Source: UBA1731 sp964567665
Lineage (GTDB): Bacteria; Verrucomicrobiota; Kiritimatiellia; RFP12; UBA1067
Direction of reading: 5' to 3'
Assembly: GCA_964567665.1 (NCBI GenBank)
Contig: CAZMNN010000019.1
Location: 1 to 48,030 of the forward strand
DNA length: 48,030 bases
Below are positions 23,244-31,729 of the stretch, piece after piece. Position numbers and translations under genes: made by a program. Below the pieces are notes generated by a model that saw only the letters and a list, made by a program, of their open reading frames with translations, was not told where the DNA came from and searched no databases. Each line of letters starts with the position of its first letter. Position 1 is the first letter of the stretch.

Positions 23244-23320
23244 TGGTCGGGGCGGCGGGATTTGAACCCACGACAACCTGCGCCCAAGGCAGGTGCGCTA
23301 CCAGACTGCGCTACGCCCCG
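23244..23320 (-). tRNA. tRNA-Pro (anticodon UGG), CCA encoded
   Basis: A 77-base cloverleaf on the minus strand: acceptor CGGGGCG pairs with CGCCCCG, D-arm with GGTAGCGC, anticodon stem CCTGC/GCAGG around loop CTTGGGC giving anticodon TGG, and T-loop GTTCAAATC. The 3' ACCA is encoded. The gene begins only eight bases after the plsX stop, so it is probably cut from the plsX transcript. Confidence 0.97.
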
Positions 23321-23327
23321 TAAAGAA

Positions 23328-24407
23328 TCAGGACTGAGACCGAACTGAACCGCCCTCAACCTTCCTGTGCATCTCGTATTCGGCAATCCGGCGCGAAATC
23401 TCACCGGTCATGTCATTCTTCGTCGCGAGAACACCAACGCGAATTGCGTGGTATATTGCCTTGTGCGACGACGACCCATGCGTTATTATCACGGATCCCG
23501 GTACACCAAGAAGCGGCGCACCGCCATATATCTCAGGATCCATCTGGCTCTTGAGCGACTTGAACGCCCCCAACAGCAGAATCGATCCGAGCATCCTTAC
23601 AAAATTACCCCTGAACTCACGCTTCATCCAGTAGCTCATCGCGTGTGCAACCGATTCTGTCGTCTTCAGCACGACATTGCCGACAAAGCCATCGCACACC
23701 ACGACATCTGTGCGTCCCTGAAAAAGATCGTGTCCCTCCACGTTTCCGCGAAACTCGATGGAATCAACCTTCTTCAGAAGGCCAAAGGCCTCTTTCGTGA
23801 GTTCATTGCCCTTGCAGTCCTCGGTGCCGATGGAAAGAAGCCCCACAAGCGGCGTCGTCCTGTTCAGGACTGCGTGTGAATAGGCGCTTCCCATTATGGC
23901 GAACTGCACAAGCCATTCAGGGTGGCAATCCATGTTCGCACCGGCATCAAGCAGCAGAAGCGGACGCCTCGGCAGCCGCGTCGGCAGGACAGTCGCAATC
24001 GCCGGACGCGATACGCCGCGTATGCGACCCAAAGTAAGGATTGCGCTCGTGGCGACTGCGCCGGAATTCCCGGCGGACACAAAGCAGTCCGCCTTTCCTT
24101 CCTTCACAAGGCGCATGGCCACATTGATCGAGCAGTCCTTCTTGTGCCGGACTGCATCAACCGGCGCTTCATCCATCTCCGCTATGTCCGGAGCATGAAC
24201 CACCTCAAGGCGTCCGTCGGCTACGGCCTCATTGAGCTTTGACCGCATCGACGAATCGAATTTGCCGAACTCCGCCTCAAGAAGATCCTTGCGGCCGACA
24301 AGAAAGACTTTCACGTCCTTCATGTCGGTGGCCGCGACAACGCCTCCCTTGACGATTTCGCCAGGAGCCTTGTCGCCTCCCATTGCATCAAGTGCAATCC
24401 GCGTCAT
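23328..24407 (-). CDS. plsX: Phosphate acyltransferase PlsX
   Basis: Converts acyl-ACP to acyl-phosphate for the PlsX/PlsY route to phosphatidic acid; a peripheral membrane enzyme. 359 residues from the ATG at 24407, with AGGGG eight bases upstream. Family features are the N-terminal IALDAMGGDKAPGEIVKG, SAGNSGAVATSAILTLGRI, LLDAGANMDCHPEWLVQFA and the C-terminal GGAPLLGVPG. It lies in the widespread yceD-rpmF-plsX order; the frame stays open upstream into rpmF but without support. Confidence 0.97.
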   Translation of the reverse strand: MTRIALDAMGGDKAPGEIVKGGVVAATDMKDVKVFLVGRKDLLEAEFGKFDSSMRSKLNEAVADGRLEVVHAPDIAEMDEAPVDAVRHKKDCSINVAMRLVKEGKADCFVSAGNSGAVATSAILTLGRIRGVSRPAIATVLPTRLPRRPLLLLDAGANMDCHPEWLVQFAIMGSAYSHAVLNRTTPLVGLLSIGTEDCKGNELTKEAFGLLKKVDSIEFRGNVEGHDLFQGRTDVVVCDGFVGNVVLKTTESVAHAMSYWMKREFRGNFVRMLGSILLLGAFKSLKSQMDPEIYGGAPLLGVPGSVIITHGSSSHKAIYHAIRVGVLATKNDMTGEISRRIAEYEMHRKVEGGSVRSQS

Positions 24408-24427
24408 GAAACCAACCCCTTGAAAGG

Positions 24428-24613
24428 TTACTTGGCAGTCACGCTGAGAACCTTGCGGCCGTTGTAGGTGCCGCACTGCGGGCAGACATGGTGAGCCTGC
24501 TTCATGCCGCCACAAACCGGGCAGGACTGAACAGAGGCAAGAATCGCCTTCTCGTTCTGCGCAACGCGCTGACGCTTGCGCATCTTGGACTTTTTATGCT
24601 TGGGTGATGCCAT
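24428..24613 (-). CDS. rpmF: 50S ribosomal protein bL32
   Basis: 61 residues, basic N-terminus (ASPKHKKSKMRKRQR) and the four-cysteine zinc ribbon CPVC...CPQC typical of the C+ form of bL32. AAAGGG lies about nine bases before the ATG. Sits between yceD and plsX, the usual order. Confidence 0.97.
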   Translation of the reverse strand: MASPKHKKSKMRKRQRVAQNEKAILASVQSCPVCGGMKQAHHVCPQCGTYNGRKVLSVTAK

Positions 24614-24619
24614 TTTACT

Positions 24620-25057
24620 TTACCCTTTCGTTAAGTTGTCAAGAACATCCCAACGCGAATCGGGCGTCCTTTTCTCCGTTTTCTCTATTCCCGGACAGTC
24701 TTCGCGACAGACCGGATAAGCCGATAAGTTGAGTAGTATACTCTCTCTGAGCTCTTCCGTCAAATCGACGGACTCAGACTTTGCGTCAACTTCAAAACTT
24801 GCGGTGAAATCAGGAATTTTTACCGTAAAGTCAAAGTCATTCCCGCAACGTGAACAGGCAGCCTCAAAATCCTGCTCTATCCTGCCTCTCACAAGAAGCT
24901 CCGAACCGAAAAGCTGCACACCAAGCTCGTAACGAAGGCCGCCAAAAGGCTTGAGGTATTCATCGTCAAGGCCATAGACGGAATCGTCGATCGTTCCGGA
25001 CAGCTCCTCGCCGTCACGTCCGATGCCTGCCAGATACACTGTCAGCCTCTCATTCAT
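24620..25057 (-). CDS. yceD: YceD/DUF177 family protein
   Basis: 145 residues matching the YceD (large ribosomal RNA accumulation) family, which in other bacteria affects 23S rRNA levels and neighbours rpmF. Conserved signals are the CSRC pair (about 68-71) with FTASFEVDA, and the C-terminal VCREDCPGI with a second cysteine pair, which together may bind zinc. The start codon overlaps the coaD stop (ATGA). Mechanism is unsettled in general. Confidence 0.9.
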   Translation of the reverse strand: MNERLTVYLAGIGRDGEELSGTIDDSVYGLDDEYLKPFGGLRYELGVQLFGSELLVRGRIEQDFEAACSRCGNDFDFTVKIPDFTASFEVDAKSESVDLTEELRESILLNLSAYPVCREDCPGIEKTEKRTPDSRWDVLDNLTKG

Positions 25058-25545
25058 GACCGGCGCATTCCTTCCAGCCTTGCCATTACCGCAGGCGTCA
25101 CCATCGATGACACATCGCCGCCGTAGCGCAGAATCTCGCGCACGGTCGAAGCGGTGACATAAGCAAGATTTTCGCTCGGCATCATGAAGAGCGTCTCGAT
25201 TTCCGGCGCCATCTTGCGGTTTGTCAGAGCCATCTGGAACTCGTACTCGAAATCGGAATAGACGCGCACACCACGAATCACGGTGTTCACACCACGCTGC
25301 CGGCAGAAATCAACAAGCAGCGAATCGAGACATTCAACCGTGACGCCCTCAAGCCCTGCCCGCTCAACATCTTCACGAATCATCGCCATGCGCGTATCGC
25401 AGTCGAACATCGCGCCCTGTTTCGCGCTCGTTGCGGCCACCGCGACGATAAGGCGGTCATACAGGGCGGCCGCCCGCTTGACGAGGTCAAAGTGACCAAG
25501 CGTCATCGGATCGAACGTACCTGGATAGACTGCAATCCGCTCCAT
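25054..25545 (-). CDS. coaD: Phosphopantetheine adenylyltransferase
   Basis: Fourth step of coenzyme A synthesis: 4'-phosphopantetheine plus ATP gives dephospho-CoA. 163 residues from the ATG at 25545. The nucleotidyltransferase signature YPGTFDPMTLGHFDL is at the N-terminus (TLGH is the T/HxGH motif), with IRGVR in the middle and YVTASTVREI near the end. The start lies four bases after the glyS stop with no clear ribosome site, so it is probably coupled. Confidence 0.97.
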   Translation of the reverse strand: MERIAVYPGTFDPMTLGHFDLVKRAAALYDRLIVAVAATSAKQGAMFDCDTRMAMIREDVERAGLEGVTVECLDSLLVDFCRQRGVNTVIRGVRVYSDFEYEFQMALTNRKMAPEIETLFMMPSENLAYVTASTVREILRYGGDVSSMVTPAVMARLEGMRRS

Positions 25546-25549
25546 GCCG

Positions 25550-27193
25550 TCAGAATTCAAGAGCCTCGTTCATCATGGAAAGGAATCCGGCGTAGTCCAT
25601 GCGCGTCTGCTTCATCGAATCGCGTTCACGCACCGTGAACGTACCGTCCTGCACTGTCTGCGCATCGACCGTGATGCACCACGGCGTACCGGCTTCGTCC
25701 TGACGGCGGTAGCGGCGACCGATTGCGCCGGAAACGTCCCACATCACGTTCACCTTCTTGCGCAGTTTGCCGAAAATCTCCTGCGCAATGCGATCCTGAT
25801 CGGGATCCTTCTTGATGAGCGGGAATATGGCGACCTTGATCGGTGCGGCCTTTGGCGAGAAGTGAAGCACAGTACGCACATCCTCCTTGCCCTTCTCGTC
25901 CACAAGCTTCTCCTCCTCGTACGCCTCGCAGAGAAGAGCCAGCATGAGACGGTCAACGCCGGCGGACGGCTCAATCACATGCGGCACGTACTTGCCGTCA
26001 AAGAGATTCTCACAGAACGCTTTCGCCTGCTCAGCTACGGCAGCGGTCTCGTCATCCGAGAGGACGACCTCCTTGCCGGCCTTGGCGGACAACGCCTTCC
26101 GCTTGCGGTCGATCCAATTCTTCTGCACCTTGCCGATGAACGCCGCACGTGCCGCTTCGTCCATCTTCTTCGAGGCCTGCTTGAGCGGATCGTCGAAGAC
26201 CATCTGGCTTTCACCGGAATGCTTCTGATGCTGGGTGAGGTCGAAGTCGCTTCGCGCCGCGATGCCTTCAAGCTCCTGACGTCCAAACGGGAAATCGTAT
26301 TCGATATCGACGCAGGCGCGGGCATAATGAGCCAGCTCGTCCGGCTTCTGCCAGTATTCGACGAAGCGCTCCGGCGGCAAGCCCATGGCGGTAAGGAACT
26401 TCTTGCGCTGCTCCACCCAATACTTGTGCCAAACCTCCCAGCCCCAGTCATCCTGCACAGGGCCGTCAAGATTCGGATTGTCCGCAAGCGTCTTCACCTT
26501 GCCGTAAAGTATCTCCACTGCCTCGTCCGGACGGATGAAGAACTCAAGCTCCATCTGCTCGAACTCACGGCTCCTGAACGTGTAGTTGCGCGGCGTGACC
26601 TCATTGCGGAAACTCTTGCCCATCTGGGCTATTCCGAACGGAACCTGCTGACGCGACGTCGCAAGCACATTCTGGAACTGCGCAAAAATCGCCTGCGCCG
26701 TCTCAGGGCGGAGGTAAGCAACGTTCGACGGATCGTCAATCGGCCCGACAACTGTCTTGAACATCAGGTTGAAAGGCTTCGGCTCCGTCATCTCGCCGCC
26801 GCAGTAGGGACACGAAAGAGTGCCTTCCGGGTTGTGCGGGACGGGCTTTTTCTTCTGCTCTGCAAGAATGTCGCCGATCTGGTCAGCGCGCATAAGCTTC
26901 TTGCACTCCTTGCACATCGTCATCGGATCGGCAAAGGTGTCCAGATGCCCGGAAGCCTTCCAGATCTTCGGATGCATGATGATCGTGGCGTCAAGACCGG
27001 CGACATCGCTTCTTCCGCGAACGGTGAACTGCCACCACGCCTGCTTGACATTCTGCTTCAGTTCACAGCCGAGCGGGCCGTAATCCCAGAAACCGGGCAT
27101 TCCCCCATATATCTCCGAGGAATGGTATATGAAGCCGCGGCGCTTGCAAAGCGCCGCCAGCGGTTCGAGACTCGACTTGTTTTCTTCAGCCAT
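25550..27193 (-). CDS. glyS: Glycyl-tRNA synthetase, alpha2 (single-chain) type
   Basis: Class II enzyme charging tRNA-Gly, 547 residues. Visible motifs are FWDYGPLGCELK near the start, a zinc-finger-like CKEC...CPYCGG (about 95-135), motif 2 region YLRPETAQAIFAQF with FRNEVTPRNYTFRSREFEQMELEFF, and motif 3 PSAGVDRLMLALL, followed by the C-terminal anticodon-binding domain. This is the eukaryote/archaea/Gram-positive type rather than the split alpha/beta tetramer. It heads an operon glyS-coaD-yceD-rpmF-plsX-tRNA-Pro from the promoter at 27227-27255. Confidence 0.97.
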   Translation of the reverse strand: MAEENKSSLEPLAALCKRRGFIYHSSEIYGGMPGFWDYGPLGCELKQNVKQAWWQFTVRGRSDVAGLDATIIMHPKIWKASGHLDTFADPMTMCKECKKLMRADQIGDILAEQKKKPVPHNPEGTLSCPYCGGEMTEPKPFNLMFKTVVGPIDDPSNVAYLRPETAQAIFAQFQNVLATSRQQVPFGIAQMGKSFRNEVTPRNYTFRSREFEQMELEFFIRPDEAVEILYGKVKTLADNPNLDGPVQDDWGWEVWHKYWVEQRKKFLTAMGLPPERFVEYWQKPDELAHYARACVDIEYDFPFGRQELEGIAARSDFDLTQHQKHSGESQMVFDDPLKQASKKMDEAARAAFIGKVQKNWIDRKRKALSAKAGKEVVLSDDETAAVAEQAKAFCENLFDGKYVPHVIEPSAGVDRLMLALLCEAYEEEKLVDEKGKEDVRTVLHFSPKAAPIKVAIFPLIKKDPDQDRIAQEIFGKLRKKVNVMWDVSGAIGRRYRRQDEAGTPWCITVDAQTVQDGTFTVRERDSMKQTRMDYAGFLSMMNEALEF

Positions 27194-27226
27194 GTTCGAT
27201 GCTATCCTTCAAATCAAAAACCTGCG

Positions 27227-27255
27227 TATTTTACCAAAACACACATTGGCGTTCA
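27227..27255 (-). promoter_or_regulatory. glyS: Promoter for the glyS operon
   Basis: Minus-strand TTGAAC (27250-27255), 17-base spacer ending in TGG, then TAAAAT (27227-27232). Expected transcript start near 27220, with a short leader of about 27 bases. No T-box structure can fit in that leader. Confidence 0.75.
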
Positions 27256-27279
27256 AGCGCACGAGCGCCAGACTGGGCG

Positions 27280-28731
27280 TCAGGCGTTGTATGTCGCGGC
27301 CGACGTGTTGCCGCCGTGTCCCGTCCAGTTCGTGTGGAAGAACTTTCCGCGAGGCGCGTCGAGCCTTTCGTAGGTGTGTGCGCCAAAATAGTCGCGCTGC
27401 GCCTGGAGGAGATTGGCGGGCAGACGCTCCATCGTGTAACCGTCGAAATACGAAAGCGCGGATGTCATCGTCGGAGCCGGTATGCCGTACGAAAGCGCGG
27501 CGGCGGCGACTTCGCGCCATGCCGGAACAAGCCTTTCAATCGTACCCTTGAAATAGGGATCGAGAAGCAGGTTCGACAGTTCCGGATTTCTGTCATACGC
27601 CTCCTTGATCTTTCCGAGGAACACGCTTCGTATGATGCAGCCACCGCGCCACATGAGCGCAATGCCGCCGTAGTTGAGGTTCCATCCGTAGGTCTTGGCT
27701 GCGGTGCGCATGAGCGTGTAGCCCTGCGCATAAGACACGATCTTCGATGCATATAGCGCCTGACGAATCGCTTCCACGAACTTCGCCTTGTCGCCCGTGA
27801 AGGCAGGAATCCTGCGACCATACGCCTTGGCGGCCTCCACACGATCGGACTTCATAGCCGAAAGGCAGCGGGCAAATACCGCTTCGCCGATGAGCGTAAG
27901 CGGAACGCCCTCATCCAAGGCGGCGATTCCGGTCCATTTGCCGGTGCCCTTCTGCCCGGCCGTATCGAGGATGTTCTCGACGAGCGCAGAACCGTCCGCA
28001 TCCTTGTAGGCGAGTATGTCGCGGGTGATCTCGATGAGATACGAATCAAGCTCCGTAGTGTTCCATGCCTTGAACACCTCGTGCATCTCGTCGTCGTCCA
28101 TGCCGAGCAGGTCGCGCATGAGCTGGTAGGATTCGCAGATGAGCTGCATATCGCCGTACTCGATGCCGTTGTGAACCATCTTGACGAAATGCCCGGCGCC
28201 GTTCTCGCCGACCCAGTCGCAGCACGGCGCACCGTCTTCGACCTTGGCGCAGATGGCCTGGAATATCGGCTTGACGAACGGCCACGCCGCCGGCGATCCG
28301 CCAGGCATCAGGCTCGGCCCCTTCAGAGCGCCCTCTTCGCCGCCGGAGACTCCGGTTCCGACATAAAGCAGCCTCTTCTCCTCAACATACTTCGTGCGGC
28401 GAATGGTGTCCGGGAAATGGGAGTTCCCGCCGTCTATGATGATGTCGCCAGGTTCAAGGAGAGGTATCAGCTGGTCAATCATCGCGTCAACCGCCGCACC
28501 GGCCTTGACCATCATGAACACCTTGCGAGGCTTTGCCAGCGAAGCGACGAACTCCTGCATGGAATGTGCGCCGATGATGTTCCGGCCCTTCGCCCTGCCG
28601 TTGACAAATGAATCCACCTTCTCCACCGTGCGGTTGAACACCGCCACGGTGAAACCCTTGGATTCCATGTTCATTATGAGATTCTCGCCCATCACCGCGA
28701 GACCGATAAGACCGATGTCTGCCTGCTTCAT
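27280..28731 (-). CDS. gnd: 6-phosphogluconate dehydrogenase (decarboxylating)
   Basis: Oxidative pentose-phosphate enzyme making ribulose 5-phosphate, CO2 and NADPH. 483 residues from the ATG at 28731 with AAAGGAGA upstream. N-terminal Rossmann motif IGLIGLAVMGENLIMNMESKG, substrate-binding GTGVSGGEEGALKGPSLMPGG and catalytic VKMVHNGIEYGDMQ are intact, and the all-helical C-terminus ends in the family's SYFDGY and RRDYFGAH-type region. It follows guaA by 46 bases. With rpe nearby, two pentose-phosphate genes sit within 5 kb. Confidence 0.97.
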   Translation of the reverse strand: MKQADIGLIGLAVMGENLIMNMESKGFTVAVFNRTVEKVDSFVNGRAKGRNIIGAHSMQEFVASLAKPRKVFMMVKAGAAVDAMIDQLIPLLEPGDIIIDGGNSHFPDTIRRTKYVEEKRLLYVGTGVSGGEEGALKGPSLMPGGSPAAWPFVKPIFQAICAKVEDGAPCCDWVGENGAGHFVKMVHNGIEYGDMQLICESYQLMRDLLGMDDDEMHEVFKAWNTTELDSYLIEITRDILAYKDADGSALVENILDTAGQKGTGKWTGIAALDEGVPLTLIGEAVFARCLSAMKSDRVEAAKAYGRRIPAFTGDKAKFVEAIRQALYASKIVSYAQGYTLMRTAAKTYGWNLNYGGIALMWRGGCIIRSVFLGKIKEAYDRNPELSNLLLDPYFKGTIERLVPAWREVAAAALSYGIPAPTMTSALSYFDGYTMERLPANLLQAQRDYFGAHTYERLDAPRGKFFHTNWTGHGGNTSAATYNA

Positions 28732-28746
28732 TGCATCTCCTTTCAG

Positions 28747-28772
28747 CAAAAGTTGACGTTCGCCAAGAACGT
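28747..28772 (-). terminator. Small hairpin between guaA and gnd
   Basis: On the minus strand ACGTTC (28772-28767) and GAACGT (28761-28756) form a six-pair stem with a five-base loop, followed by CAACTTTT. It may be a weak terminator or an mRNA processing site that adjusts gnd relative to guaA. The stem is short, so confidence is low. Confidence 0.35.
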
Positions 28773-28777
28773 GCCCG

Positions 28778-29773
28778 TCACTCCCATTCGATAGTCGCCG
28801 GGGGCTTCGGCGTGACATCCCACACAACGCGGTTGACGCCCTTGACCTTCGTCGCGATCTTCTCCGCAACCGCCATCACAAACTTGAACGGAAGCTCAAC
28901 GACGCCCGCCTTCACGAACTGCGATGTGGAGACAGCGCGGATGGCGATCACATATCCGAACGTACGCGCTCCGTTCTTGACGCCCACGCTCTTGACGTTC
29001 GTCATCACGGCAAAGAACTGCTGAGCCTTTCTGTCAAGCTTCGCCTTCGCCATCTCGTCACGGAAGATGAAATCCGCTTCGCGAAGGATGTCCAGCTTCT
29101 CCTTCGTGAGTTCACCGAGGCAGCGCACGGCGAGTCCGGGACCGGGGAACGGCTGACGATCGACCATGAAGTCCGGAATGCCAAGCGCCCTTCCGACCTT
29201 GCGCACCTCGTCCTTGTAGAGATACCTCACCGGCTCGACCAGCCCTTCGAACCCGATGTCCTTCGGCAGCCCGCCAACATTGTGGTGTGCCTTGACCGCC
29301 TTATTGCCGCCTACGCCGGATTCAAGAAGATCCGGATAGATCGTACCCTGTCCAAGGAACTCTATCCGCCCAAGCTTCTTCGCCTCCTCCTCAAACACGC
29401 GAATGAACTCCGCGCCGATGCATTTGCGCTTGAGCTCCGGATCGGTGATGCCCTTGGCCTTCTCAAGGAACCGCGCCTCGGCGTCAACCTGAATCAGGTT
29501 GATGCCGAACTGCCCCTTGAACACCTTCTTTACTTCCTTGGCCTCGTTCTTGCGCATACATCCATGATCGACGAACACGCACGTGAGGTTGCTGCCTATC
29601 GCCTTGTGCAGAAGCACTGCACATACGGATGAGTCGACTCCGCCGGACATCGCAAGCAGGACTTTCCTGTCACCCACCTGTTCGCGTATCGCCTCAATTT
29701 CCTTCTTGATGTACGACTTTACGTTCAGTGTCTTGCCGACTTTGGCAAGGCGCTCTTTCTCTGCCTTGTTCAT
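28778..29773 (-). CDS. guaA: GMP synthase, ATP-pyrophosphatase and dimerisation domains only
   Basis: Adenylates XMP and aminates it to GMP. 331 residues: PP-loop SGGVDSS (43-49), the XMP-binding region with PFPGPGLAVRCLGE, and the C-terminal dimerisation domain ending KPPATIEWE. The N-terminal class I glutamine amidotransferase domain (about 190 residues) of ordinary bacterial GuaA is absent, so ammonia must come from a separate subunit, as in archaeal two-subunit enzymes, or be used free. The ATG is preceded by GGAGAGCAG and the upstream bases hold a promoter, so the gene is not truncated by a mis-set start. No amidotransferase gene is in the window. Confidence 0.95.
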   Translation of the reverse strand: MNKAEKERLAKVGKTLNVKSYIKKEIEAIREQVGDRKVLLAMSGGVDSSVCAVLLHKAIGSNLTCVFVDHGCMRKNEAKEVKKVFKGQFGINLIQVDAEARFLEKAKGITDPELKRKCIGAEFIRVFEEEAKKLGRIEFLGQGTIYPDLLESGVGGNKAVKAHHNVGGLPKDIGFEGLVEPVRYLYKDEVRKVGRALGIPDFMVDRQPFPGPGLAVRCLGELTKEKLDILREADFIFRDEMAKAKLDRKAQQFFAVMTNVKSVGVKNGARTFGYVIAIRAVSTSQFVKAGVVELPFKFVMAVAEKIATKVKGVNRVVWDVTPKPPATIEWE

Positions 29774-29823
29774 CTGCTCTCCATGTGTGCGTTGTTTGGC
29801 GGATTGACCGCCTTTGCCGTGAC

Positions 29824-29832
29824 ATTATACCA
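29824..29832 (-). promoter_or_regulatory. guaA: Extended -10 promoter for guaA-gnd
   Basis: Minus-strand TGGTATAAT. No clear -35 box 16-18 bases upstream, as expected of an extended -10 promoter. The leader of about 44 bases has one small GGCGG/CCGCC hairpin and is too short for a purine riboswitch. Confidence 0.65.
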
Positions 29833-29886
29833 TATGCGGCGTGGCCATGGCGGCTAAAAAACCAAAACTGACCGACTTCGCCGCCA

Positions 29887-30408
29887 CTATCCCCTTGCGG
29901 CCGCAGCGTAGATGTCGGCGACATCCGCCATCCTGCCACGTCCAGACGTGCCACAGGCAAGCTCTCCGTCAGCAGGCTCAACCACAGTCACGCCATGCCT
30001 TCTCAATGTCGCAAGATTCTCCTGCGTTGCCGCATTCTCCCACATTCCGTCGTTCATCGCAGGGGCGACCACAATACGCGCCCGCGTGGCGAGAAGCGTA
30101 GCCGTGAGAAGATCGTCCGCAATTCCATGCGCCATCTTCGCAATCACGTTCGCCGTGGCCGGAGCCACGACCAGAACATCCGTCTGCGCAAGCGATATGT
30201 GCTCCGGCCTCCATTGCTCAGGCTCAGCAAACTGATCCACGCCAACTGGATTGCGCGAGAGCGTCTGGAACGTAAGCGGAGTCACGAACCTTGTCGCTGC
30301 GGATGTCATCACCACGCGCACATCGCATCCACCTTTCACGAACATCCTGACGAGTTCACAGGCCTTGTAGGCCGCAATCGAACCGCTTACCCCAAGCACG
30401 ACATTCAT
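29887..30408 (-). CDS. coaC: Phosphopantothenoylcysteine decarboxylase (stand-alone CoaC)
   Basis: Flavoprotein of the HFCD family that decarboxylates phosphopantothenoylcysteine in coenzyme A synthesis. 173 residues, with the active-site His in HISLA (70-74), PAMNDGMW (116-123) and the ACGTSGRGRM loop with Cys152. Most bacteria carry a fused CoaBC; here the protein ends after the CoaC domain and no CoaB synthetase follows. It lies 18 bases after gmk, an order (gmk then coaBC) common in bacteria, usually with rpoZ between, which is missing here. A T-rich stretch lies downstream on the minus strand at 29863-29880. Confidence 0.92.
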   Translation of the reverse strand: MNVVLGVSGSIAAYKACELVRMFVKGGCDVRVVMTSAATRFVTPLTFQTLSRNPVGVDQFAEPEQWRPEHISLAQTDVLVVAPATANVIAKMAHGIADDLLTATLLATRARIVVAPAMNDGMWENAATQENLATLRRHGVTVVEPADGELACGTSGRGRMADVADIYAAAARG

Positions 30409-30426
30409 GACGTCACCTCCCTGCGG

Positions 30427-31032
30427 TCACATCCGCCCGGACCTGACGTCAATCAGGTCGCATAGCTTCCTGTACGCCATGCCGAGATCGTCGTTGGTCA
30501 CCTGGAACATGTACTCATGCGCCCGCTCCATCTCGCCTACGGCGTTCGCGAGCCGCCTTTCGATCACCTCTCGCGAATCGGTGCCGCGCTTCTCAAGGCG
30601 TTCCCGAAGCGCATGGATGTCCGGCGGATTGATGAACACGTCCATGTAACCTGCGCGAAGCGGATCGTCCGGCTCAAGCCCCTTCACATGGCTGCGCACC
30701 TTCGCGGCTCCGGCCACGTCGATGTCAAGTATCATCGAGTTGCCCTCAGCCAGCACCTCCTCTATCGGCCCTCTCAACGTGCCGTAGTAGTTTCCGTGGA
30801 CTTCCGCGTATTCAAGAAACGCATTCTCCGCAAGCAGTTCGCGAAAACGCTCCACAGTCATGAAGTGGTAGTCTATGCCGTCCTCCTCTTCACCGCGTGG
30901 AGCGCGGGTTGTGCATGATATCGAATACTGCAGATCCGGATATTCCTGCAAAAGCATGTCGATGAGCGTTGACTTGCCGCATCCGGACGGCGCACTCAAC
31001 ACGATGAAAAGCGGTTTGATCTTGTTTTCCAT
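30427..31032 (-). CDS. gmk: Guanylate kinase
   Basis: Phosphorylates GMP to GDP. 201 residues with P-loop APSGCGKS (14-21), SCTTRAPRGEEEDGIDYHF, YAEVHGNYYGT and ILDIDVAGA, all typical. GGAAGGCAG precedes the ATG. Upstream, 76 bases separate it from folE; downstream, coaC follows by 18 bases. A purine-linked neighbour to the GTP-using folE. Confidence 0.97.
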   Translation of the reverse strand: MENKIKPLFIVLSAPSGCGKSTLIDMLLQEYPDLQYSISCTTRAPRGEEEDGIDYHFMTVERFRELLAENAFLEYAEVHGNYYGTLRGPIEEVLAEGNSMILDIDVAGAAKVRSHVKGLEPDDPLRAGYMDVFINPPDIHALRERLEKRGTDSREVIERRLANAVGEMERAHEYMFQVTNDDLGMAYRKLCDLIDVRSGRM

Positions 31033-31108
31033 TTCTGCCTTCCGAAGATTTCTCTTCTGCCTTTTAAAGTTCTCCTTCTGCGAACCGGACAGAATCCGAT
31101 TCCGCAGG

Positions 31109-31729
31109 CTATCCGTTCACGAGCGACAGGAATTCGCCCCTCACACGCTCGTCGGCCCGGAACGAACCCAGCACGGCGGACGTCACCATTTCGGAGTTCT
31201 GCTTCTCCACACCGCGCATCATCATGCAAAGGTGCTTTGCCTTGATCACCACGCCCACGCCCTCGGCGTTCGCCTCTTTCATGATCGCATCGGCGATCTG
31301 CTCCGTAAGCCGTTCCTGTATCTGGAGACGCCGGGCGTACATGTCGACTATCCGCGCCAGCTTGGAGACGCCGAGAACCTTTCCCTTCGAGATGTAGCCT
31401 ATCGCACACGATCCGTAGAACGGCAGCATATGGTGTTCGCACATGGAGTAAAGCTCGATACCCTTCAATATGACCATGTGGTTCGTGCCGCTCGTGAAAT
31501 ACGCACCGTTGACGACTGTCTTCACATTCTGGCGATAGCCTCGTGTGAGATACGCAAGCGACTTCGCCACACGCTCCGGCGTCTTTTTCAGCCCTTCCCG
31601 TTCAGGGTCTTCGCCAAGCTCCGTCAACAGCGACCTGACAAGCGAAGCGATACGCTTCATGTCCGGCTCGAAGGGCTTGACCTTTTCCGACAACCCTGCA
31701 CCTGATCTTTTCGCACCAGCCTTCTTCAC
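31109..31729 (-). CDS. folE: GTP cyclohydrolase I
   Basis: Opens GTP to 7,8-dihydroneopterin triphosphate, first step of folate and queuosine-type pathways. 206 residues; zinc and catalytic residues appear in SMCEHHMLPF and in the MMMRGVEKQNSEMVTSA segment, with the GLKKTPERVAKS helix near residue 45. The GTG start overlaps the rpe stop, so translation is coupled. The first 25 residues are basic and not conserved. Confidence 0.97.
   Translation of the reverse strand: MKKAGAKRSGAGLSEKVKPFEPDMKRIASLVRSLLTELGEDPEREGLKKTPERVAKSLAYLTRGYRQNVKTVVNGAYFTSGTNHMVILKGIELYSMCEHHMLPFYGSCAIGYISKGKVLGVSKLARIVDMYARRLQIQERLTEQIADAIMKEANAEGVGVVIKAKHLCMMMRGVEKQNSEMVTSAVLGSFRADERVRGEFLSLVNG

Noticed and set aside
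27194..27226. T-box before glyS
   Set aside because: Leader of about 27 bases cannot hold one.
25544..27373. A 609-codon plus-strand frame opposite glyS
   Set aside because: It mirrors the GlyRS frame exactly and its protein is low in normal motif content; GlyRS on the other strand is beyond doubt.
29774..29823. Purine riboswitch before guaA
   Set aside because: The leader is about 44 bases with a single five-pair hairpin, too short for a purine aptamer.
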